Made by a program: the position numbers and the translations under genes. Positions 28,301-37,099 of a DNA stretch of 64,000 nt are shown here, piece after piece. This DNA is from Gordionus sp. m RMFG-2023. Taxonomy: Eukaryota; Nematomorpha; Gordioida; Chordodea; Parachordodidae. The stretch is taken from the NCBI RefSeq assembly GCF_954871325.1, contig NC_088775.1, forward strand, positions 41,827,561-41,891,560, in the 5' to 3' direction. Every line of letters starts with the position of its first letter. Position 1 is the first letter of the stretch. The notes beneath the pieces are model-generated. The model was not told the origin of the DNA. It ran no database searches and was given only the letters and a program-made list of their open reading frames with translations.

Positions 28301-31300
28301 GATAGGCGTGGATGTTTGTTAGATTCTAATTTAAATTTATTACTTTTAAAAGCTAATAAAAAGTTATAAATATTTTGATAAATTATTTAATATAAATAAT
28401 TTTTGATAAAAAAAAATATGTTGTTTCGTATATCTTCTAAAAAAAATGAAAATCAAAGGAGCGGTTATGGAGTGGCACTTCGTTACTTGAAGCAGGAGCT
28501 AGATCCTATTAAAAATCTAGTAGTGGGAGCGGGAGCTAGCTCCTTTTGAGAAGGTAGGAGCGGGAGTGGGAGCTAGCTACTTTTAAAAAGGAGCGTTAAC
28601 AACTCTGACAAAATTTAATCAATTTAAAATGCATAAAAGAAAATTGTTATGTATTTAATGAATAAATAATTTAATGTTGTACATTATTTTCATATTTTTT
28701 ATATATAATTAATGATTTTGCAAGAAATATATTTAAAAAATTTGAAAAGAGATTTAAATGATATTTATAAGATGATAAAATAAGTATATATGATATTACA
28801 AACACAGAATTAATAAGTCATAATTAGAAAATAAAACTAATTTAAAAAATACATAAATATCACTAACAAGTTTAAAGATAATGAATAAAATAAAACTAGT
28901 ATATTTTTTTATAAGCGATGCTATTTAGTAGAGGTGGGCGCGGGCCTAATTTTTCATTCACGGCCCGCCCGCTCACAATGGCAATAAAAAAATATCACGC
29001 CCATTCACGCTTATCACTAAAAAAATTTCGACCCGACCCGCCCGCTCACGACAAGCAATATTTTGATTCACGCCCGTCACGCCCGAAAATTCACGGTAAA
29101 ACTATTGCTATAATTTTACACTTTTTTGAATTCATTCTTTTTATTTCTCTAATTTCATAATCCATATTAATAACAAAAAATAAATACAATCTATAAATCG
29201 AAATTTATTTAGAAAAAAGAAGAATGTCCATCTTTTTTTTATTTCAATTGTGTATGCCTTTCCTCTAATAAGAGATTGGCTAAACTTGTCGGGGTTGACA
29301 AAATTACTCGCTAATTTTCTTAAAAAGGAAATGAATATTCCTGCTTCCAAAACTTCAAAATATTGTCTAGTTATTTATCTTATATGAATCTTTTAAGTTC
29401 ATCCTCACAGCTTCCATGGTGATGTTGATGCTTCGTCAGAATCATCTAGAAATTCTCTAAAATTTTTATTTAGAATATACGGTCTTTTATGAGTGTAGGA
29501 TGAATTAGGAAAGTGATAGTTGGTATTGATCATTTAGAATATACGGTTTTTTATGAGTTTAGGATAAGTTAGGAAAATTATAAATGATAGTTGGCATTGA
29601 CTTATGCATATCATCTAATTTTATATCATTTCGCATTTTTAAGATTGTTTTATATATATCGTTTTCTTCTTTAATTAAAAACTTAAGTCTTTTTAAATTC
29701 GGATCTAGAATTAAGCCTACCTTATGTAGTGGCTGCATAATAATCTTTTAAAAGAAATCTTATTCTGTATTTTAAGGTTTTGATTATTATTGTATCACGT
29801 TCAGAAGATTAACAAAATTTTATTAATTTTTGTTTCCATAGACAATTTCATTTATTGTGGGACGGGAATCTGCTCTCAGATTATAGACAATTTCATTTAT
29901 TGTGGGACGGGAATCTGCTCTCAGATTATCCGAGCATTCTTATAAATATTGAAAAAAATTTATCTCTAACTCGCGTAAGATGCTGATATCAATTGTGGCT
30001 AATCTATTTAATTCTTGTTTGCTAAACAAGTACACCTGTATTTCAGAATATGATTTTAAGAAACTCTGTATCATTATATATACAGAGTTCCATCTCGTTA
30101 TTCTCGCTATTACATCTTGTTTAAGAGTGTGGCAGTTTGCTATTAGCTGTAGATTGTTCGAAATATTGTAATATTTTTTTACACCATTTATATTTAAGGC
30201 TATTTCAGTTAAACAATTGTTAAAAATATAATGCATAATATTATTTAGTATATGGCATATACATGCTAGTATTTCGTCATCTTTAAATGCACTAATAAGA
30301 TTTGATTCGTTATCACTCACAACTATACATTTATTTAAGTAATTTTCTACTTCTGTATATTCTCCTAAAATTGAATTGACTACACTTATAATTTTGACGT
30401 TTTTTTCATCCATTGCCTTTGTGGCCAAAGCAAATGTTTTTAATTAAAATTCTTAATGATAATATGTCCTATAATGGTTAAAAAACTTAGATTTTTATAA
30501 TCATCCGTCCAAATATCAGTGATTATCGACAAGTAATTATTATTGATCATGCTTTTAATTTTAAATTTTATTTCATGGTATATTTTCGGACCTATAGTAT
30601 TCATGAGAGTTTTCCGGTTCACGACCTTTTTATTTTGTTATCCATATGTAACACCAACATTTATCTCTTGCCTAGCTTGTAAAATTCTTCACTTTCTGTT
30701 GCATTTAAAGATTGAAGATTATAACTGACTTTTCTGTAAAAAGTTTAAGCAAAATTTAGCATAAAGTCTCGCGATAAAACACCTAAACATAAAAAGAAAA
30801 TAGAACTAACGAAATGATACCGAATGTTGTTTATAAAATGCAGAAGATTTTTAGTTTTCATAAATTATTCTTTTTTAAAAAAGAACTAAATTAAAAAAGA
30901 AAATATATAATATAATTATAAGATTGCAAATTTATAATTATAAAATTGCAAATTTATATTTATAAAATTGCAAATTTATATTTATAAAAAAAACAATTTT
31001 AAAAAATTAAAATTTCTGTGATTCAAGGGAAATTTATGTTCACGCCCGATCACGCCCGGGGAAAATTTTGGGAAGGCCGGTCACGCCCAGTCATGCCTTG
31101 GAATTTAAAATTTATTCACTCACGTCGTGATCCACCGTGATACGATAGGTCACGCGTAATTTCACGGCCCGCGCCCACTACTATTTAGCCATATACTCCG
31201 AATATAAGCTATATTTAAAACAACACAGAAAAAACCTGCAAATTCTAATACCATGAAAAAAATGATTCAACCTAGTATATCAGAATCATTTAATGCAATT

Positions 31301-34300
31301 AATATAATAAAACCGATAATTACCCAAAATAAACTTGATAAATTGATATGTGCATTTATTGTCAAGGGGTTACACCCTTTGAGCCTAGTTAACAGCCTGA
31401 ATTTGTTACAATGATGGAAGGTTAGATAATTTATATATAGATAAATATTGATATGATATTGATATGATATTCTATATATATATACTTAGTAACATTAACA
31501 TTGGATCATTCAAAATTTTTTCAAGGAGGTCTTTGCAGAGAAGAATAGAGGAAATTTTTGAAAATCATGTAAATACTTTAAAAAGTATTTTAAAGGCCCA
31601 ATCATATATCTGCACCACGGCAAAAAAACCCGTAGTTTTATGGGAATAACAGCTCACTGGGTAATATTAATATCTTATTTTAATTTTTTTGTAAATTATT
31701 TTCAAAGATAACAAGAGAAACCCTTGAAAGGCAATCAAGAGCCTTGGCATGTAGAAGAATGCCTGGCACACATTTGATAAAATTGCCGAGTTATTGGAAG
31801 AAGTCTATAGAAAGTATGGGATTTATAATAAACTAATGCTACTCTCACATATAATGCATCCATTTTTGTAAAGTCAACTGAATATGGTGTAAAATTAAAT
31901 GCTCATGACAACTATTTTGAGGATGAGGATGACCTATTAGAATTTAATGAAATCAATGATGGTTATTACAAAATTTTTTAAAATCTTTATCTTTAGATGA
32001 TAAACAAAATAATATTACCCAGGCACAGATGTGCTGTCCTTAATTGCAACTAAATATATTATTTCATATCAAGCTCAAAGAATCTTGGGAAGACTCAATT
32101 TGGACTAATGGGGAAATGCATAAAATTATGGAATGCATGTGGAAGGACCAAATCTTCTGAAAAGATAAGAGATAACAGGTGGTATTCAGTTAAAGGTTCC
32201 ATGCATAATGAGATTGAACAGTTTATATGATTTAAATATAAATCCGATTTAAAATTATTATTTGAAACAATTGATTGTCCTAATTTAAAAGAAATGGATA
32301 TTGTTTATGGAGGAATATTGTAAAGTTTTAGGCCATGTAGCAATTGCATTAGACAAACTACAAGGGCAGAGTAGTACATTTTATGGGGAATTAATGTCCA
32401 TACTATTTGTGGTTAAAAGGGAATTAGGTAAACTTGAACATTCAAGTTTACACTATTGTCTACCTCTATAAAAAGCTGTCCAAAATGGTATGGGCAAAAG
32501 ATTTGGAAAAATTTTTCCTTATGATGATGAATATAATGAGGCCCTTTTGGCATCATTATCACATCCATATTTTAAGAACTTATGGATTGAATCTGATTAT
32601 GAAAAAAAATACTTTCAAAATATATTACTAAATGAAACCTTAAATCTAGCATCTATAGTATACCGTCAAGCTCATGCTGTATCACCAATAGATTTAATAT
32701 CTAATAAAGAAAATGATGATTATTTTTCTTTTGGTGAAACAAATATTGTGAGTTCAACAATACAAACAAAATTGAGCTCGAGGTTTTAAATTATATTAAA
32801 TACCACCGAAAAACACTAGAAATGCTTAATTTTTATCCTTTAAGGAAATTTTATCAAAATATAATACTGCCATACCTTCATCAGCTCCTGTTGAGATGTT
32901 ATTTAGTTTTGGCAGAATGTTAAATATGCCAAAAAGGCAAAAGCTCATGATAAATTATTTGAAAAATTAATTATTTTAAAAAATAATCATTTGATTTAAT
33001 TTTTTTTTTACTTATTTTCAAATTTTCAACTTCCATAAAATACTACTCTCCTTTCCCTGTTTATGCTATTAATGGGCAAAAACTAATGTTAAAATCCCTG
33101 GATATTATAATTAATTTATCAATAAATATTTTTTTAATTATTGTAAATATTCATTCTTATTATATGTGTATGCTATGTTCTTCACAAATAAATAATAAAA
33201 ACTGCATTTTATAAACTATTCTAATTTAATTGGTAATGATAATTTAAAAGTATCTTGTAATTAAGATACTCTAATTTAGCAAAAGTAAAGGTATCTTTTA
33301 TCTTGTATCTTTTTGATATTTTGAAAAAGATACTAGTATCTGTATCTAAAGATTTTTTTTCCGGAAGACCTGCCCACCTCTGAGTGGAATGTATTATAAA
33401 TTTTATTAAGAAAACCTAAGTCCCATTTTCTATAAATTAAAACAGAGACCAATGAGTATATATATCTAGTGAATTTATTAAAGTAATTGTACTAGGAAAC
33501 ACAAAAATTAACATTATAATAAATAATAGTAACTAAGAACTGGACACTTGTAAGAAATGTATCCAATTATCGAATGCATTGTGCCTGCATCTCATAGACA
33601 TTTAATTTGCTTTTAAAAGATCTAACAAATAAAATATTGCCAATTTAATTGTAGCCAGGGTTGTGAACCCAACAAAATTTTTGCCCAGGTTCAGTTTGGG
33701 TTTGGTTTAAGGTAAAAAAAAAAAGGTGGGTTCGATTTCAGGGAAATATTTTTGAACCTGGGTTTGGTTCCTTGTTTAGCTCAGTAAGAATTTTTGAATT
33801 GATAAAAAAAATTTCTATATTTAAATCATAATTAAAAAACTGACATAAATTGGTATAAAAATATTTTATTTTATTTATATGCAAAATAAAATATAAAAGT
33901 TTACAAAAATTGCCCTACATCTTTGTTTAACAATTTTTAAGTTAGAATCTTGTCAATTAACAATATCCAATATAATAATTTTTACTTTGACTTGTTCACT
34001 TCCATTTTCCTTTAATTAATAATTTTTGAGAAAAGTTAAAAATTAAAAATAAATGAATTTAATTGTTTAAAATTTATTAACACACCAATAGGAATCTTTG
34101 AGAATAAATTTTAAAAAATTTAAAAATGGTGTAAATGAATTAAGTTGTTTAAAATATATCAACACTTTACTTTATTGGAAATTTGAAAATATTATAAAAT
34201 TTTAATTAAATTATTAATATTTGTATTTACAATTATACAAATACCTTAATATATGATTTTAAACAATACATTGAACCTTGTAGAACCCAGGTTCAAATAA

Positions 34301-37099
34301 AATTCCCAGGTTTGGTTCGGGGTTTTGAAAATTTTATAAATCGGGTTTAGATTTTTCAAAAACCCGGGTTTAGCTTTGGTTCGAATCCCTGTGTAGTAGC
34401 AAAAGCCCAAATTATTATAAAATAAAATATCTATAATTCAACATTCTTCTATACACTTAAGGAAAAACAACTACTTAAAGATAAAGTAGGATTGTTTCCT
34501 TAAAGTTGCCTAGCCTACCTAACTCTTTGGACAGTGAAAAGAATGATAAGCATAGAATGGAAAATCCTATGAGGTTGGGAAATAGGGATTTCAGGATTTC
34601 TATCCAAAGTATTTGTTGGAGGAGCTATCAGAATTTTATTAATCTCCCTTTTTTCCTCAGGATCCATTTCAATGAGTATATCTCATGGATATATTTATGA
34701 TAATTAATAATCTGTTAAAAAATGAATCAACTTAACAATAATACTCCATATTTTTATAGAGATAAGAGACAATCTTCTTGATAATGAAATTTTTTAAATA
34801 ATCTTGCATATCTATAAAATTTTATATAAAGTCATTTCTACACAAATATAGGAAATCAAGCAAACGAATCAAACTTATCTGACGCTCAAGCATTTATTCA
34901 TATCTGGGAAATCTTTTATGGCAAAATTATAGAGATCAAGCATTTATAAAAAAAACAGGAAATTTTTTTGTTGCTGGGACATACATTACCCTATTCCAAA
35001 GCCAATGAAATTGTTGATAAAGGATTAGATGTTACCATTATGGATATCTAGATTTAGATGTTGCAAAACAAATGACAAATTGCTCGATTTTTTGAAATCA
35101 TTTTAAACGAAGATAACAAATTAAATAATTGAAATTATATCATACTTGTATACATAACATATTAATAATTTATATATTTTTGATATAACATGGAAAAAAA
35201 ATCAATATACCTGCAAAATAATTTTATAAAGAAAATTCCCATTGTTTTCAAATTTTCCTGTTTTTCCTCAAAGTTCCTAATAAATTTTTCTCAATTATAA
35301 GTTTCCCAGGAAATTTACATTCCTAAATATATTATAAATATATAGGAAATTTTTGCATAGTATATTTAATTTTTCAAGTAACGAGTAATGTGTTACTTTT
35401 TAAATAGCTAGTAATGTATGTTCCTTTTTTCATAAGGTAACAAGTAATGGTAGTGTTCCATTTTTTAGACATAATGTGAGTAACGTCTTTCTTTTTGAAG
35501 TAACATTTACAGCACTACCATAAGTGATTTTTAACAGTTTGTTTAATAAATCGCTAAAAAATGTTAAAGTTGTCATAACACCCTCCCCCATAATATAGAT
35601 CAGAAGAATAAGAATGGTTATCAAAAAGCAATCATGGGATATTTTTTTATATTTTTAAGATCCAAGCCAAGATATTTGGTTTGAAAAAGTTTTCTTAAAT
35701 TTTCCCCATACCTCCCACCTCATAATTTATTCTAGTGATGTGGATGATTAACAAAACAGTTGAGTGATCTTTTTATTCTGAGAACTATGTATAAATAATT
35801 TTAAATTAAGGCACAGACCTATAATATTTTTAGAAAATATACTTAAAAATAAAAAAAATATTTTAAAATTTTCTTGGGCGACTTTTGCTTAGAACAATAT
35901 TCAAATACCACATATGGAAACAGTTCACTGGGATTAAATTTTATAGGTTAAGCCAGGCAAAAAATAAAATTATAAAAATTCATAGATAAATTTATAAAAG
36001 AATCCAATGCAACAATGATGTAAAAAAAAGGTCATTTTTAAGCTTCTACTCCGGATATCTCCAAAGTTATAACAGTTAGAAGGCTAAGATTTAACCCAAA
36101 TATAGGTCACTAACATTAGGTTTGTTTATTAAATTTAATTGGAGTGAAAAACATGTTTTTTAGACCGATTTGGCATGAAATGTCCTCTCTACTACGTTTT
36201 TGTGTAGCTTAGTCCAGTATGAAAAAAATATAAATTTCTGGATCAGAGTCCAATGAGATCATTTAATTTTTTTAAATTAAATTTCAGTTTGGCTCAAGAT
36301 TAAACTAAGTCTACCCAGATCTATTTCTGCATCTAGTTATACCAGGCAATTTTATGTGGTATTTCATTTTTAAAAGATATTTTAGCCACATAAATTAGAG
36401 TATAAAATCATATAAAAAATAAATGATAATTATAAAAATATTTTTTTGTAAATTTTATGTTATACATTATAAAGTATTTGCAAGAAGAATTAAAAACATC
36501 ACATTTAAAGAACTTAATAATATAATTTTTAAAAAAAACCTCCCATCGTTCATTTGCATATTTCTCTAAGGCTTCTACAGTTTTTGCATGCTTATCTGGT
36601 GGCAAATCACATTTTGGAAGTAAAATGAATGCCCTATCATATAAAATTAAAAGATATAAATATATTACAATTACCCTTTTAATATAAAATCTCTTAAACT
36701 TGATTTAAATACATGATTAAGTGTCCAACTTGGAAAAGATATGTTTATAGGTGATATAAGAATATTTAAAGAGGTTAATAATTGCACAGCATCTTGATGT
36801 AATCTAAAAATAAAATTAAGAAAATAATAATTTATTCTACTTCAATGATTCTGATTTAACCCATGAATTGAAAACTGGATGAGAAATAGGTTGATTTACA
36901 AATAACAACCTCATAATATATGTTTGTGATAATGCATTTAGTTCACTACATACTATTTAAGCAATGTAACATGATATTAATACCGATATATAGTTAAAAC
37001 AGCTGATGGTTCTTGATATATATGTTCCAAAACATTAATAGGCAAGGTAATCAAGAACTCATTAAGATTCATTATATTCAACCCATGTGAAAGGCTCAT
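9449..37099 (-). CDS. GTF2H4: TFIIH core subunit p52 (GTF2H4/Tfb2), 5' nine exons, 3' part not found
   Basis: p52 is a core subunit of transcription/repair factor TFIIH; it anchors the XPB helicase and stimulates its ATPase. Nine exons on the minus strand join in consistent phase at GT-AG sites: 37099-36984, 36945-36841, 36803-36675, 36633-36540, 15208-15105, 14894-14789, 10385-10317, 10029-9946 and 9614-9449 (973 nt, 324 codons plus 1 nt). Family landmarks appear in the expected order: RELNAL and MRLLFVNQP, PPDKHAK then KYANERWE, VLHYMVG, GFQFLLLDT, VESLKFLLQLNFS, LLQNLRELGIVYQRK, RFYPTSLA, HIIVETNFRVYAYS. The human protein is 462 residues, so about 140 C-terminal residues, including the p8/TTDA-binding domain, are missing here; they may lie left of the window. 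No exon carries a frameshift or stop, so the gene looks functional as far as it is visible. Introns 1-3 are 38, 37 and 41 bp, intron 4 about 21.3 kb, intron 6 about 4.4 kb. Family identity comes from memory of the human, fly and yeast proteins. Confidence 0.93.
10998..13905 (+). mobile_element. R2/NeSL-like LINE with C-terminal restriction-like endonuclease, decayed
   Basis: This non-LTR retrotransposon lies in intron 6 of GTF2H4, antisense to the gene. In order: an N-terminal cysteine motif (CPTC...C) near 11000; pre-RT coding at 11647-11840 (KKDSSGGIDGFRAIYP); RT blocks RPIAIGSLFQRI (about 11990), LKIDLHNAFH (about 12178), GIQQGDPLGPALF (about 12325) and the active-site box as WYLYDG (about 12427), where YLDDG would be expected; a CCHC knuckle C-x2-C-x8-H-x4-C at about 13375-13430; and the restriction-like endonuclease at about 13536-13903 (RPGG, LAWDYTCVD, KAENTKTNKY, ending SLSPVDHT). 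Several frameshifts and stops interrupt it, the RPD aspartate is glycine, and the catalytic-box aspartate is lost, so it is dead. The order RT, CCHC, nuclease is that of R2/NeSL/R4-type LINEs. The true 5' end is uncertain. Confidence 0.85.
13906..14788. other. AT-rich LINE 3' flank within GTF2H4 intron 6
   Basis: This likely contains the LINE 3' UTR at its start and then AT-rich DNA, including gatttaaatca words at 14.53-14.61 kb shared with the MITE family at 4.6-5.1 kb. No gene. Confidence 0.4.
14789..15208 (-). CDS. GTF2H4: GTF2H4 exons 5-6
   Basis: Exon 5 (15208-15105) follows acceptor tccaaag and encodes CVLHYMVGSHVKKDNVSK, continuing to LCSGLMKAAS; it corresponds to human VLHFMVG...QLLSQAGLMKS. 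It ends in phase 2 at gtataa. After a 210-bp intron, exon 6 (14894-14789) follows acceptor attatag with DSLEVSISKEGFQFLLLDT and then QIWYFLLYHFEMLK, and ends in phase 0 at gtaaat. Conservation of the GFQFLLLDT block is the strongest single marker of the family in the window. Confidence 0.93.
15410..15545 (+). repeat. Dispersed repeat, copy A (partner at 19165-19300)
   Basis: About 135 bp here match 19165-19300 closely, in the same orientation: cttattataatttgccga, then gttataccggaatgcg in both. The partner directly precedes a gypsy pol fossil, so the repeat may be an internal piece of that element or an unrelated repeat it landed beside. Confidence 0.6.
16398..17645. repeat. Long imperfect inverted repeat, about 350-bp arms
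   Basis: The left arm (about 16398-16740) and the complement of the right arm (about 17295-17645) align over most of their length. Landmarks shared in order are a cagtca/aaagaaattg block, ccgagat then gggcct, aaattgct then atatct, and tccg-tttacg near the inner side. A loop of about 550 bp separates them and holds no recognisable gene. The arms look clearly diverged, so this is an old foldback or long-TIR transposon. Confidence 0.5.
17685..18035 (+). mobile_element. 3' end of the R2/NeSL-like LINE, 5'-truncated copy
   Basis: The restriction-like nuclease region is readable in pieces: RPDGMTLVPWNQGLPLAWDY near the start, CVDRFARSFSAN, KAEN, then ISIEICRSNCISIHGSLSP at the end. Unlike the 11-13.9 kb copy, this one keeps the RPD aspartate and the LVPW tryptophan, but it has later frameshifts. 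Its start just before the nuclease is the expected result of 5' truncation during target-primed reverse transcription. Confidence 0.82.
18092..18478. mobile_element. hAT MITE, 387 bp, GC-rich subterminal repeats, perfect 8-bp TSD
   Basis: Ends TAGTGATCTGC... and ...GCAGATCTCTA are flanked by AGATATAG on both sides (18084-18091 and 18479-18486). Inside each end are runs built from GGCCCGGCCCG/CCCGACCCG, conspicuous in such AT-rich DNA; the middle is AT-rich and non-coding. Ends and TSD length fit hAT. The sequence style resembles the ends of the coding hAT element at 28929-31180, though they are not the same family. Confidence 0.85.
19165..21371 (+). mobile_element. Ty3/gypsy pol fossil (RT 3' part, RNase H, integrase)
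   Basis: Readable in order on the plus strand are the end of the reverse transcriptase (VTYLGHVIDEFGIHP near 19460), an RNase H part (QEKPIAYVSRTL near 19830), and integrase with a VSDNGTQFTG-like stretch near 20700 followed by HTMKTRFYAERR. The first 135 bp are shared with 15410-15545. No LTR pair was recognised. The copy is broken many times and looks old. Confidence 0.8.
23266..23410. repeat. gttac/gtaac-rich repeat, copy A (inverted partner 35380-35525)
   Basis: This stretch, with TTACTCGTTACTTTAAA and ctgtaaa landmarks, is related in inverted orientation to about 35380-35525 (ACGAGTAATGTGTTACTTTT, ending acagcac). The two lie 12 kb apart around the hAT nest. They might be ends of one transposon containing everything between, or two independent MITE relics. 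I could not find a matching TSD. Confidence 0.4.
23996..24436. mobile_element. hAT MITE, 441 bp, perfect 8-bp TSD
   Basis: Ends CAGTGGCGTAGCTAGG... and ...CCGTAGCTATGCCACTG form a good TIR and are flanked by TGTATATG on both sides (23988-23995 and 24437-24444). Near the left end is a GC-rich hairpin, cccggccttcggccggg. There is no coding sequence. The CAGTGGCG terminus is also seen at 53646, where a different repeat starts. Confidence 0.88.
24690..25060 (+). pseudogene. hAT transposase C-terminal remnant
   Basis: A short plus-strand stretch reads VAVEGVFSMVKDMLSALC and then NFVNQLLLK, matching the hAT C-terminal dimerisation signature (SS-xxxER-FS...R-xL...N-xLLxLK). Upstream, acidic coding-like text (KEDFDSF, DDLLNFF) fits the segment before it. 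Frameshifts are present, and no TIR or TSD was found for this piece. Confidence 0.55.
25144..26160 (+). mobile_element. IS630-Tc1-mariner element, 1,017 bp, about 85-bp TIRs, TA target
   Basis: Ends CAGTAATAATATGATTTG... and its complement at 26143-26160 are flanked by TA on both sides. The TIRs run about 85 bp with very few differences, suggesting moderate age. Inside, at about 25278-25556 on the plus strand, is the C-terminal half of a DDE transposase: MDNAPIHRARI, then FLPPYSPQLNPI. The last catalytic residue after NPI reads K where E is expected, and the frame breaks soon afterwards. The N-terminal half is missing, so the copy is a non-autonomous deletion derivative. A tandem pair of about 115 bp occupies 25855-26060. 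Confidence 0.82.
26955..27215 (+). pseudogene. BED zinc-finger N-terminal part of the outer hAT transposase
   Basis: The 86-codon frame contains PPKSYPNLKILDGKFYKV, then AECQNC, then a spaced STNFVKHIK. C-x2-C followed by H-x(3-5)-H is the BED-finger pattern common at the N terminus of hAT transposases; the last His is not certain here. The frame ends just before AT-rich DNA that precedes the first nested insertion. It may have been an exon spliced to the body at 31250, or a once-continuous frame now broken. Confidence 0.65.
27510..28607 (+). mobile_element. Nested hAT element B, 1,098 bp, internally deleted
   Basis: Ends CAGAGTTGTTAAGAAGCG... and ...CGTTAACAACTCTG form the TIR; flanks aaaaaatt and acaaaatt differ at one position of an 8-bp TSD. 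Subterminal agctagctcc/gggagc repeats are GC-rich. Plus-strand coding: 27885-28085 reads MDLEIIDEEIEFPFLSYKKY, then a BED-like C-x2-C...H finger (AKCLLCLN, NLKRHLK); 28098-28297 continues to SSAPVECLFSIANRS, the hAT C-terminal dimerisation signature. The catalytic core is missing, so this is an internal deletion derivative keeping both transposase ends. A stop after NKTI and a frameshift after IANRS are visible. Confidence 0.85.
28929..31180 (-). mobile_element. Nested hAT element C, 2,252 bp, with transposase remains
   Basis: Ends TAGAGGTGGGCGCGGGCC... and ...GGCCCGCGCCCACTA match well and are flanked by a perfect 8-bp TSD CTATTTAG (28921-28928 and 31181-31188). Subterminal cacgccc/gggcgtg repeats fill roughly 170 bp at each end. 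The minus strand carries hAT transposase: 30622-30440 with IITDIWTDDYKNLSF, then 30428-29940 with VSDNESNLISAF, CICHILNN and RITRWNS. These are recognised hAT core motifs (first catalytic Asp region, the C-x2-H zinc ligands, TRWNS). A stop and frame change separate the two frames, and the C-terminal part beyond 29940 is badly decayed. Two tandem duplications lie inside (about 29465-29590 and 29839-29928). Confidence 0.9.
31250..33000 (+). pseudogene. Transposase body of the outer hAT element, frameshifted
   Basis: Plus-strand pieces in shifting frames follow hAT order: MKKMIQPSISESFNA (about 31254), DKLICAFIVKGLHPLSLV, RSLQRRIEEIFENHV (about 31530), SYICTTA before a lost DIW-like position, MGITAHWV, RHRCAV near 32025, an insertion domain with KEMDIVY and GHVAIALDKLQG, the frame 32490-32787 (GKIFPYDDEYNEALLASLSH), and the dimerisation signature SSAPVEMLFSFGRML near 32880. 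About six to eight frameshifts or stops separate them. Together with the BED part at 26955 it makes a complete but dead autonomous copy. Confidence 0.85.
33656..34391. mobile_element. hAT-like non-autonomous element, about 736 bp
   Basis: Ends CAGGGTTGTGAACCC... and ...GGTTCGAATCCCTG fit hAT termini. Subterminal repeats of gggttc/gaaccc type (cctgggtttggttc on the left, gaacccaggttc on the right) are inverted relative to each other. The flanks (attgtagc, tgtagtag) share gtag but give no clean 8-bp TSD, so the exact ends are uncertain. The AT-rich middle is non-coding. Confidence 0.6.
34392..36539. other. AT-rich intron 4 DNA, nothing firm
   Basis: Apart from the gtaac-rich repeat at 35380-35525, I see no motif. 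The stretch at 34960-35110 has the look of decayed coding sequence but is too broken to name. Confidence 0.35.
36540..37099 (-). CDS. GTF2H4: GTF2H4 exons 1-4 (compact 5' block)
   Basis: Exon 1 (37099-36984) starts at ATG with MSLSHGLNIMNLNEFL; a second in-frame ATG at 37072 is possible, but the upstream one is preferred because SHGLN resembles the human SRGLN. The frame stays open upstream of 37099, so a further 5' exon cannot be excluded. Exon 1 ends in phase 2 at gtatta; exon 2 (36945-36841) gives RELNALSQTYIMRLLF; exon 3 (36803-36675) begins KLHQDAVQLL; exon 4 (36633-36540) holds PPDKHAK and ends after ERWE at gttttt in phase 0. The three introns are 38, 37 and 41 bp, close to the lower limit for spliceosomal introns. 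The next exon in phase lies 21 kb away. Confidence 0.92.

Larger units (their letters stand above)
26692..33382 (+). mobile_element. Outer hAT element, 6,691 bp with two nested hAT insertions, perfect 8-bp TSD
   Basis: Ends CAGAGTTGGGCAG... and ...CTGCCCACCTCTG (right end lightly diverged) are flanked by AGTGGAAT on both sides (26684-26691 and 33383-33390). Subterminal repeats of atacaagat and GATACTAGTATCTGTATCT occur at both ends. Without the insertions at 27510-28607 and 28929-31180 the element would be about 3.3 kb, normal for an autonomous hAT. It carries a BED-finger segment at 26955-27215 and the transposase body at 31250-33000, both on the plus strand and described separately. The insertions fall between these two parts. 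Confidence 0.9.
15209..36539 (-). other. GTF2H4 intron 4, about 21.3 kb, transposon-filled
   Basis: This is the interval between the phase-0 donor after ERWE (36540) and the phase-0 acceptor before CVLHYMVG (15208). It holds a 3' LINE fragment, a gypsy fossil, several hAT MITEs, an IS630-Tc1 derivative and a three-layer hAT nest, annotated separately. Sub-stretches where I recognise nothing are 18487-19160, 21372-23265, 23411-23987, 26163-26683 and most of 34392-36539. Since both flanking exons are intact, the load seems to be tolerated; this is inferred from sequence only. Confidence 0.85.
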
